From: an uncultured archaeon
GTDB lineage: Archaea; Nanobdellota; Nanobdellia; Woesearchaeales; CAIVOO01
Reading direction: 5' to 3'
Length of the DNA stretch: 32,851 bases
NCBI GenBank assembly: GCA_903907555.1
Contig: CAIVOO010000042.1
Coordinates: 1-32,851, forward strand
Shown here: positions 18,359-25,932 of the stretch, in pieces
How positions within the stretch are numbered: the first letter of the stretch is position 1
How the letters are laid out: every line of letters starts with the position of its first letter
The notes under the pieces: generated by a model
Seen by the model: only the letters and a program-made list of their open reading frames with translations
Databases searched by the model: none
What the model was told of the DNA's origin: nothing
Program-made: the position numbers and the translations under genes

Positions 18359-19527
18359 AACACGAAACAATAGTCTTAATCCCGAACTACAATGGGAGGC
18401 AGCATCTGGATGAATGCCTGTCCTCTTTGCACGAGCAGACATATCGTGATTTTAAAATAGTTTTTATTGACGACTTCTCCAAGGATAATAGCATATTGTT
18501 TGTAAGAACAAATTTTCCAGATGTTGATGTTCTTGCTTTGCCTGAAAACATGAATTTCGCAAGGGGAGTGAATATCGGAATGAAATATGCTATTGACAAG
18601 TATTCCCCGAAATATATTGCTGTCCTGAATAATGATACTAAAGCTGACAAGGATTGGCTGAAGCATCTGGTGGCTGCAATAGATTCTAAAGAAAGGATTG
18701 CAGCGGTAGCTTCCAACATGCTCTTCTATGATAACCACAGAATCATCAACAGCCAGGGCGGAACCTATAATTTCTTTGGAGAGGGGCATGACATTAACAT
18801 GTATAAAAATCGAAGTGAAGTCAAAGAGGCAAGAAGCAGTGTGCTGAGCACTTGCTGGGGAGCCACACTCATAAAAACTGAATACATAAAAAACATAGGT
18901 TATCTTGACGGCAGGTACACTGCTTATTTCGAGGATTTGGACTGGGGGTGGAGAGCAAATTTGTTTGGCTACAAGTTAATCTTCGAACCTAAAGCAATAG
19001 TTTATCATAAAGGAAGCTCATCCTGGAAAAATCAGGAGATAAGAAAGTACTATCTTTGCTTAAGGAACAGCCTTTGCACAATGCTCAAGAATTATGAGTT
19101 CAGGTCTCTTGTAAAAATATTGCCTGTAATTTTTTCCAACTATCTGTTTTTTTACATCGGGAGACTTTTTTCAAGCAGCAGGAAAAATCCTGATGAATTG
19201 TCTTTTTATAAAAGATTAAGATACTCCCTGATTCCTGTGCGGTTGCTGCTCTGGAATGCAGGAAACTTGCCTAAAACACTATATCTGAGAAGGTCAATCC
19301 AATCCAGAAGAAAAATATCTGATGCTGAAATATTCAGGTTTTTCACTCCTGTGAAACACAGGCTTTTATCTGCCAAACCCGAGTCTCATTTTATGAAATA
19401 TTCTCGGTTCTCTCCGCCTAACCTGTTTCTTTTCTTCTCAGGTTGCATAGGAAAGACAATCAAGGCATTTTCACCAAAAGCATACCGCAAGCTGAAAAAG
19501 CACGAGCATGTCTGGGTCAGAAAATAA
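18355..19527 (+). CDS. GT2 family glycosyltransferase (rhamnosyltransferase-like), degenerate C-terminal shared tail
   Basis: 'VLIPNYNGRQHLDECLSSLHEQTYRDFKIVFIDDFSKDNS', 'VLNNDTKADKDWL', 'YFEDLDWGWRANLFGYKL'; near-terminal 'CIGKTIKAFSPKAYRKLKKH'. Confidence 0.92.
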   Translation: MKHETIVLIPNYNGRQHLDECLSSLHEQTYRDFKIVFIDDFSKDNSILFVRTNFPDVDVLALPENMNFARGVNIGMKYAIDKYSPKYIAVLNNDTKADKDWLKHLVAAIDSKERIAAVASNMLFYDNHRIINSQGGTYNFFGEGHDINMYKNRSEVKEARSSVLSTCWGATLIKTEYIKNIGYLDGRYTAYFEDLDWGWRANLFGYKLIFEPKAIVYHKGSSSWKNQEIRKYYLCLRNSLCTMLKNYEFRSLVKILPVIFSNYLFFYIGRLFSSSRKNPDELSFYKRLRYSLIPVRLLLWNAGNLPKTLYLRRSIQSRRKISDAEIFRFFTPVKHRLLSAKPESHFMKYSRFSPPNLFLFFSGCIGKTIKAFSPKAYRKLKKHEHVWVRK

Positions 19528-19529
19528 GA

Positions 19530-20258
19530 TTATGAGCTTTTCAGATAACTTGATGATACTTCTTTGCTGCTGCCGATCTTCACAACCATTCCGTTGTCCA
19601 TCCATATGGCCCTGTCGCAGTATTTCTCTATCATTCCAAGGCTGTGGCTTACCAACAAAACTGTTGTTCCTTTCTTAACCAGCTCTTTTATCCTTTCCGA
19701 GCTCTTTGTCCTGAATTTCTCGTCCCCGACTTCAAAGACTTCGTCTATGAGAAGTATGTCCGGGTTGGAATGGATTGCTATCGCAAATGCAAGCCTCTGC
19801 TTCATTCCTTCCGAGAACTGGAATACTTTTGTGTTTACATATTCTTTTAATTCTGAGAATTCGACTATTGAGTTGAACCTCTGCTTTATCATCCTGTTTT
19901 CAACGCCAAGCAGGGAGCAGCATAAAAAGATATTGTCTCTCATCGTAAGCCTTTCTTGCATTCCTATATTCAGGTTGATGAGTGGTATCATCCTGCCGTT
20001 TATCTTTACAGAGCCTTCATCTTTCTCATAAATGCCTGCGATTGTCCTTAGGAGAGTGCTTTTTCCGCTTCCATTCTTCCCTATGATTCCTACAACTTCG
20101 CCTTCTTTTGCTGTGAATGAGATGTTTTTCAGCACCTGGATTTTTTTCTTTGTGTCCCTGTCAGAAAACAATGATAAGATCCTTGACAGAGCAGAGATGT
20201 TTTTTCTTATGCCTATCTTGAAAGTTTTCGATACATTGTTTATGATTATCCTATCCAT
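19530..20258 (-). CDS. Polysaccharide ABC exporter ATP-binding protein (Wzt/TagH-like, short form)
   Basis: Walker A 'GIIGKNGSGKSTLLRTIAGI', 'FSEGMKQRLAFAIAIHSNPDILLIDEVFEVGDEKF', typical of Wzt-type ATPases. 242 aa, so no C-terminal carbohydrate-binding domain. Confidence 0.9.
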   Translation of the reverse strand: MDRIIINNVSKTFKIGIRKNISALSRILSLFSDRDTKKKIQVLKNISFTAKEGEVVGIIGKNGSGKSTLLRTIAGIYEKDEGSVKINGRMIPLINLNIGMQERLTMRDNIFLCCSLLGVENRMIKQRFNSIVEFSELKEYVNTKVFQFSEGMKQRLAFAIAIHSNPDILLIDEVFEVGDEKFRTKSSERIKELVKKGTTVLLVSHSLGMIEKYCDRAIWMDNGMVVKIGSSKEVSSSYLKSS

Positions 20259-21008
20259 TTATACCATCTCTGCGAATTTGTTTTTCAGCTTATTGAATAT
20301 AAGGTATCCGAAGACAAATGATACTGCTGTGAAACCAACCAGTATGAGCACTGAACTCAAATCAGGAAGTTTGGAGTATATCAGAAGGTCTCTTGAAATG
20401 CTGATTATGTGATACATTGGGTTGAATAAATTTATCTTGTAAAGCATTCCGTTCGCTTCTGTCACGACATAGAATATCGGAGTCCCGAACCACCAGATTC
20501 TCGACGCAAACATCCAGATGTTGTTCAAATCCCTAAAATATATCATTATTGAAGACAGTGCGAAGCACAGCCCTAATGTGAACAAGAACATCATTAACAG
20601 CACAATAAGGAACAAAGGCAGTAAATATGGTGTTATGCCGAAGAACAACAAGAATATTATGAACACTAAAAGCTCAAAGAAATGTGATATCAGCGCCATA
20701 AGCACATTTGATATGATCAGTGATTCCCTGCTGAAATTCAAAGATTTTATTAGATGCGAGTTTTGTATGATGTTCTCCATCGATGCGCCTGTCGCCAATG
20801 TTATGAAATTGAACTGTATCAATCCTAATAAGAGATAAAGCGGGTAATATTCAACTCCTGTACCTAAATTCTTTGAGAATATGAAATACAGCAGGACAAA
20901 CATCAGCAGGGGATTGAGCAGATACCAGGCTATTCCGAGGTAGCTTCCTTCATTTCTCAGCTTGAAGCTTGTCTTTGTTAATTGGATTATCAAATCTAGG
21001 TTTTTCAC
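20259..21008 (-). CDS. Polysaccharide ABC exporter permease (Wzm/ABC-2 type)
   Basis: 'LIIQLTKTSFKLRNEGSYLGIAWYLLNPLLMFVLLYFIFS'; ABC-2 hydrophobic profile; stop abuts the ATPase start (TAA/ATG). Confidence 0.88.
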   Translation of the reverse strand: MKNLDLIIQLTKTSFKLRNEGSYLGIAWYLLNPLLMFVLLYFIFSKNLGTGVEYYPLYLLLGLIQFNFITLATGASMENIIQNSHLIKSLNFSRESLIISNVLMALISHFFELLVFIIFLLFFGITPYLLPLFLIVLLMMFLFTLGLCFALSSIMIYFRDLNNIWMFASRIWWFGTPIFYVVTEANGMLYKINLFNPMYHIISISRDLLIYSKLPDLSSVLILVGFTAVSFVFGYLIFNKLKNKFAEMV

Positions 21009-21023
21009 TTTGCCCCAAAGAGT

Positions 21024-21134
21024 GCGTTTAAAGTCGCCATTTATGGCCAGTGAGCAAATTTACATATTGTAAAACAGCACTGATGCTCAATTCAATCATC
21101 TGCCATTTGAGCATGCGAACGAGACTTTAAACGC
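21024..21134. repeat. Intergenic nested inverted repeats (12-bp outer arms, 8-bp inner arms)
   Basis: gcgtttaaagtc (21024-21035) and gactttaaacgc (21123-21134) are exact reverse complements. Inside them, atgctcaa (21083-21090) / ttgagcat (21107-21114) and gccat-tt-atggc (21036-21047). Confidence 0.75.
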
Positions 21135-21274
21135 GTCCCGAGGGTGTGAATTTTATGAAGTTTTTAAATCTGCTTGTTCTGACTAAGAAGTGAATATGAG
21201 ATATATCTTGAAAATGGAAATCTTTTTAAATAATCTGCATATTATACTAATATATATCATGTTTAAAAAAAATC

Positions 21275-21280
21275 GAGGTG
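21275..21280 (+). promoter_or_regulatory. Shine-Dalgarno-like GAGGTG upstream of the beta-helix gene
   Basis: GAGGTG with 7-nt spacing to the ATG at 21288; AT-rich upstream sequence contains TATA-like elements. Confidence 0.55.
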
Positions 21281-21287
21281 TTTTTGT

Positions 21288-24200
21288 ATGAAAAAGACTA
21301 TAGTTTTAATGTTAGTTCTGTTTGTGTTCTGTGCAGGAATGGCATTTGCATTGCCGGGTCCCAGACCTGTAGGCACGTGCGGAGGCGAATTGCGATGCGA
21401 CTGCGGAGAGGCAGTTACGAGCAATGTAACCCTCAGCGATAATATTGAATGTACTACAGATAATTACGGACTATATGCCTATGGGAATGACATTACTATC
21501 AACTGTAATGGCCATAGCATTACCACTCCGTATGGCGACCTTGCAGGTATTATTATTCCAGGACCTTACGGCGATGTTCATGTAACCGATTGTAATATAC
21601 AAGGATTCGATAAAGGAGTATATACAACAAATTCTGACGGAAATCATATAGAAGAGAATACAATATCCGGAGTAAATTACGGAGTCTACCTTCTAACTTC
21701 TGCTTATGGAGAAGTAACTGAAAACGACATAATTGATACAGCTAATAGCGGCATCTATTTAGACGGCAGAGGTGGCGCCTCTTATAACACAATAAGCGGG
21801 AATACAATCAATTATTCTGCTCAGGACTGCAGCAGTAGCGGCGGTCCTAGTTGCGGCGCTATAGAGCTGAACTACGAAGATAACTGTGTGATAGAAGACA
21901 ATCACATCTACAGAAGCGACAATAATGGAGTCACATTATATGAATCAAACCATAATCAAATACTTGACAACACTCTTGTTGATATCAATAGCTGGGGCAT
22001 AAGATTAGCAGCCCACAATCCAAACGTTGGCGGCGATAATACAGTAAATGGAAATACCTTAACTGGAAGTGAAATAAGAGTCGCAACTGAAAGGAACACA
22101 ATTAATAATAATGTACTTGATGGACAAGGTGACAGCTGGAATGGCATCTACTTAGGCGAGAGCAATTGGATTGACACAGAGGGTAATACTTTTGATGGCA
22201 ATGATATTTCAGGATATTACAAAGGTGTGTATGCAGGCGGCGTAGACAGCTTCATCATGTCAGATTCACAAATACATGGCAACTGTGAAGGAATAAGACT
22301 GGAAAGCGCTGGATTAAGCGCTTATGGTGATGTCGTGCAAAACAATGATCCAGACAATCTTGAGTTCTGCAATGATATGGATAGGAAGACTGGAATTTAT
22401 GTAGACTCATCATCAACATTGAATTTTTATGGCGGAACAATAAGCAATAACGGGGATTACGGAATCTTTTCAATTTTAGGAAGCAAAGTTGACTGGCAGG
22501 CAGATGGTTCTGCGACATGCGCAAACAATGCGCTTTATCTCGGAGATTATCCTTCCGGAGACCATTCTGTTGACAGAGATGTTGACAGGGAAAACTGTCC
22601 AATCTGGCCGGCGGAAGCAGAATATAAGTGCGGGGATGTTATCACAGAGGATGTGACATTAACAAATCCGATAGTTTGCCAAGGCATGTACACTTATGGC
22701 CTTGTGGCTGGAGCAAACAACATAACAATTAACTGCGACGGACAGGAAGTATCAGGGGATGGTGGAAGTGGCAGCGGAATATTCGTCAATGGCTACGGCG
22801 GAGTTACTATTGAGAACTGTGACATCTCTGGATTCAGCTATGGTATAGATGTTTGGGATGGGTTGCCAGGCGTAACAATGCAAAACAACCATATCCACAG
22901 CAACTCGTATGGAGTGTACTCAAGAGAAAATGAAAGGACACACGTTTTGGAAAATACGTTTGAGTCTAATTCGATAGGTGTCTATTTCCTGGCAACTGCA
23001 TACGGAGACATAATTGCCAATACAATAACAGACGGCAACATAGGCGTTTATTTAGTAGAAGGTGTGTTGCCTGGTTCTTACAACACAGTAGAAGGAAACA
23101 CAATAGATCCTTGGTCAAGTGGAACCGGAATAAAAATCAATGACGACAATAATCAGATTATAAGAAACACCGTAGACTGTCGATGGAGATCATCCGGAGG
23201 ATACGGAATATATCTGGCAGGGGAAGACAATACATTTTCAGGGAATGATGTCTCCAACTGCGGCAAAGGGTTCGTTGCTGATTCAGTTGACAATTTTACA
23301 ATAAGCGGAGACAACTACCATGATAACAATGAAGGAGCTTTTATCAATGGCGCATCCGGAACAATTGTCGACACAGACTTTAGTGACAATGGCGGAGCAG
23401 AGACAGGACTGAGTCTCAACAATTCAGAAATTGAACTGGTGAATGGAAATTTCATAAACAACGGAGACTGGGGTGTTGATGCGTACGGAAATGGCAACAC
23501 TCTGCATTGGGCTTTGACTGATGATGTTGTGTGCTCTAATAATGACATACAGTTGAGCGGCTGGATTGTCCCGTTCGGCGGAACTTTAGACCATAGCGAT
23601 AATTGTGATGTCTATGTTAATGGGGTACTTTTGGGAGAAAATCAGTCTGGAATTTATGTAGAGGATATAGACACTTCGGGAGACAATGAATACACTTTCG
23701 GCAATCCAGATTTCGGCATAGAAGGTGAGATACATTCAACAGACGGTTCTACAGGAACTCTGACTGTGAATTTCTACAGCAAGCCTCCTGAAGGCGGAAC
23801 TAAGTTCAAGCTTGAAGGATTAGGAATTTGGGTTGATGTGAATATCTCAGGTGACATTGTAAATGGTTTGGATTATTGGATTTTGAGGATCTACTATACT
23901 GATGAGCAGTTGAGGGCTGCTGGTGTGACAACGAGTTCTCTGAAAATTACGTGGTATAATCCTGCTACACTGAAGTGGGAGACTTTGGACACTACTGTGA
24001 ATAAGGCAGAGCATTATGTTGAAGCCAGAATAAATCACTTCAGCTTGTTTGGTGTTGGCGGAACTTCAGGCGGTGGTGGCGGTGGAGGTTCTGGTGGTGG
24101 TACAACAGCTTCATATGGCGGTACTACTTTGACTGGCTCGAACACTACTGTGGAGAATTTCATTATGGAGACTTGCCTGTCGCAGGATCAGACTGTGTAC

Positions 24201-24722
24201 TTCTATATTCAGAAGCTTAAGCAGATGATGACTATGACGAACTTGGATACTAATGAGTTGAGGCTGAACAACAATCCGGTAACTATAGCGCAGAATGCCA
24301 CAGAGTACTATGATGTGAACAACAACGGCGTGCCAGATACTAAGATTGTAGGTTCCAGGAAGCTGGCTACTAAGAGCTGCTTCACGATATACGAGCTGAA
24401 TGAAGGCATGTACACAAAGAAAGAGGAAGTGAAGAAAGAAGAGGAAGCAGCTGCTAAGGCGGCAGAGGAAGCAGCAAAGGCAGCAGCGCAGCCGACTGCA
24501 GAAGCTAAGGCTCCTGAAGTCAAGGAAGTGCCTGTCGCAGGAACCAACTGGAAGACTATATTATCATGGGGAGTTCCTGTGCTGGTGATAGTCGCTTTGG
24601 CAGGGCTGTATATGTATTTCAGGCCTAAGAGCCCTTCAGCAAGTTATGTGCCGACGAAGACTTATGCGCCAAGTGCGGAAGTTAAGGCGCCGGCGAGGCA
24701 TCACAAGCCAAAGAGACACTAA
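21288..24722 (+). CDS. Secreted parallel beta-helix (NosD-like) surface protein with stalk, C-terminal TM and basic tail
   Basis: Signal peptide 'MKKTIVLMLVLFVFCAGMAFA'; repeated beta-helix rungs ('NTISGNTINYS', 'GVYLLTSAYGEVTENDI'); 'ARINHFSLFGV' beta domain; Gly-rich linker; Glu/Ala/Lys stalk; TM 'VPVLVIVALAGLYMYF'; 'RHHKPKRH' tail. Confidence 0.88.
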   Translation: MKKTIVLMLVLFVFCAGMAFALPGPRPVGTCGGELRCDCGEAVTSNVTLSDNIECTTDNYGLYAYGNDITINCNGHSITTPYGDLAGIIIPGPYGDVHVTDCNIQGFDKGVYTTNSDGNHIEENTISGVNYGVYLLTSAYGEVTENDIIDTANSGIYLDGRGGASYNTISGNTINYSAQDCSSSGGPSCGAIELNYEDNCVIEDNHIYRSDNNGVTLYESNHNQILDNTLVDINSWGIRLAAHNPNVGGDNTVNGNTLTGSEIRVATERNTINNNVLDGQGDSWNGIYLGESNWIDTEGNTFDGNDISGYYKGVYAGGVDSFIMSDSQIHGNCEGIRLESAGLSAYGDVVQNNDPDNLEFCNDMDRKTGIYVDSSSTLNFYGGTISNNGDYGIFSILGSKVDWQADGSATCANNALYLGDYPSGDHSVDRDVDRENCPIWPAEAEYKCGDVITEDVTLTNPIVCQGMYTYGLVAGANNITINCDGQEVSGDGGSGSGIFVNGYGGVTIENCDISGFSYGIDVWDGLPGVTMQNNHIHSNSYGVYSRENERTHVLENTFESNSIGVYFLATAYGDIIANTITDGNIGVYLVEGVLPGSYNTVEGNTIDPWSSGTGIKINDDNNQIIRNTVDCRWRSSGGYGIYLAGEDNTFSGNDVSNCGKGFVADSVDNFTISGDNYHDNNEGAFINGASGTIVDTDFSDNGGAETGLSLNNSEIELVNGNFINNGDWGVDAYGNGNTLHWALTDDVVCSNNDIQLSGWIVPFGGTLDHSDNCDVYVNGVLLGENQSGIYVEDIDTSGDNEYTFGNPDFGIEGEIHSTDGSTGTLTVNFYSKPPEGGTKFKLEGLGIWVDVNISGDIVNGLDYWILRIYYTDEQLRAAGVTTSSLKITWYNPATLKWETLDTTVNKAEHYVEARINHFSLFGVGGTSGGGGGGGSGGGTTASYGGTTLTGSNTTVENFIMETCLSQDQTVYFYIQKLKQMMTMTNLDTNELRLNNNPVTIAQNATEYYDVNNNGVPDTKIVGSRKLATKSCFTIYELNEGMYTKKEEVKKEEEAAAKAAEEAAKAAAQPTAEAKAPEVKEVPVAGTNWKTILSWGVPVLVIVALAGLYMYFRPKSPSASYVPTKTYAPSAEVKAPARHHKPKRH

Positions 24723-24745
24723 ATTTTTTTATTATTTTTATTTTA
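24723..24745 (+). terminator. T-rich archaeal-type terminator
   Basis: attttttttattatttttatttta immediately after the TAA of the beta-helix gene, ahead of a convergent gene. Confidence 0.45.
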
Positions 24746-24759
24746 ATTAAATTATTCAG

Positions 24760-25800
24760 CTACAAATCTATGATTGCATTATAAGAACTCCTATAAGCGC
24801 TGCCATGTGTGACCAGAAATGGCTTTTTGATGCTAACTTTAGTATCTGCTGTATCTTTTTTTGTCAATACAAACAGGTACATGTTATGCAGGAAATCAAT
24901 GGGTGCTATTGAGACAAGCAATTCCCCGTGGATGCCTCTTGATTTTTCCATCTGACGCAAAGTGAAATAAAGGTCAAGGGCGCCCATTCCCTGGAAAATC
25001 TTTCCGCACGATTCGAGCAGCCTCTTCTTTTCATATTCCTTTCCTGGATTTGTAGGATAAAGATAAGGATAGCCGAACAATGGCGGATCCTCGCCAATCA
25101 GCATCAGCATCCCGTCTTTTCTAAGAGACTTGTAGAACAGTTCAATCATCTTCTCTTTTCTTGCCCAGCCGACAACAAAATCAAGGAACTGGGATCCGAA
25201 GATTATGTCAACGCTTCCAGGCTTGACCTGGAACTTTTCCAAAACCGAATCAATGACTTTATCATACACGCTGTCTGTAGCAAGCATTCTTGGGTTTGTC
25301 CTGAACCTGTGCATCAGAAATTCAGCATAGCCTCCCTTGTTGAGTTTCTTGTATTCAGTTTCATACTCGCGGTGCAAAGCAGGATTTTCAAAAACATCTG
25401 GAAGCGTGTTGATATTGTATGTCAATAATCTTGCTACAGAAGGTATCTTCCTGCTGTATATTGCGCTTTGGATGTTGGCTTCTGCTTGTGTAGTCATTTT
25501 TTTTGAAAGATCATTTATTATAAGAGAGATATCCCTTACTTCATATCCCCGCAGCTGCGAAAGGAAATCTACCAATACAGTGCCTTCGCCGACAGCAGGG
25601 TCCAGGATTGTCGGGGATGTGTTTTGTTTGAGGCAGTTGTCAAGGAATACAAAATTGTTCAATGACTCCAGCAGTGTGCTGATTGCTGCCAAGTGTGTTC
25701 CCATGTCATTCTTGTAGTTGGCAGACCAGAAGTCAAAGAAGTCTCTGATTAATTCTTCGACAGGCTTTTCCCTTTTTCCGCCCCCTTGTTTATTAACCAT
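24760..25800 (-). CDS. SAM-dependent methyltransferase-like protein
   Basis: 'SPTILDPAVGEGTVLVDFLSQL' (motif I-like), 'VDIIFGSQFLDFVVGWARKEKMIELFYKSLRKDGMLMLIGEDPP'. Confidence 0.65.
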   Translation of the reverse strand: MVNKQGGGKREKPVEELIRDFFDFWSANYKNDMGTHLAAISTLLESLNNFVFLDNCLKQNTSPTILDPAVGEGTVLVDFLSQLRGYEVRDISLIINDLSKKMTTQAEANIQSAIYSRKIPSVARLLTYNINTLPDVFENPALHREYETEYKKLNKGGYAEFLMHRFRTNPRMLATDSVYDKVIDSVLEKFQVKPGSVDIIFGSQFLDFVVGWARKEKMIELFYKSLRKDGMLMLIGEDPPLFGYPYLYPTNPGKEYEKKRLLESCGKIFQGMGALDLYFTLRQMEKSRGIHGELLVSIAPIDFLHNMYLFVLTKKDTADTKVSIKKPFLVTHGSAYRSSYNAIIDL

Positions 25801-25900
25801 TTATGAGTCGTAAAATCCTGGCAAATATAAACTTTGCGCATAAAACGCTGGTTTGCTGCAGTGCAGGAGAGCAAATTTTATTTAACTTATTAAGACGAAA

Positions 25901-25910
25901 TATTTAAATA
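25901..25910 (+). promoter_or_regulatory. TATA box of the subtilase gene
   Basis: tatttaaata centred ~28 nt upstream of the ATG at 25933, which predicts a leaderless or near-leaderless transcript. Confidence 0.5.
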
Positions 25911-25932
25911 CCGTTCTGGTTTATAATCGACG

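Noticed and set aside
17845-18363. 172-aa minus-strand ORF opposite the GT4 gene
   Set aside because: Antisense to a clear GT4 C-terminal domain with no recognisable motif.
19564-20412. Plus-strand ORFs (155 aa and 126 aa) opposite the Wzt/Wzm genes
   Set aside because: Opposite conserved ABC ATPase and permease sequence; no domain features.
21024-21134. Inverted repeat as a transposon end pair or rho-independent terminator
   Set aside because: No transposase or target duplication, only 87 bp between arms, no T-tract after the second arm, and it lies between divergent gene starts.
21600-23600. Possible DNA tandem repeat or CRISPR-like array in the beta-helix gene
   Set aside because: Periodicity is protein-level (beta-helix rungs) with variable nucleotide sequence; no constant direct repeats with uniform spacers were seen anywhere in the window.
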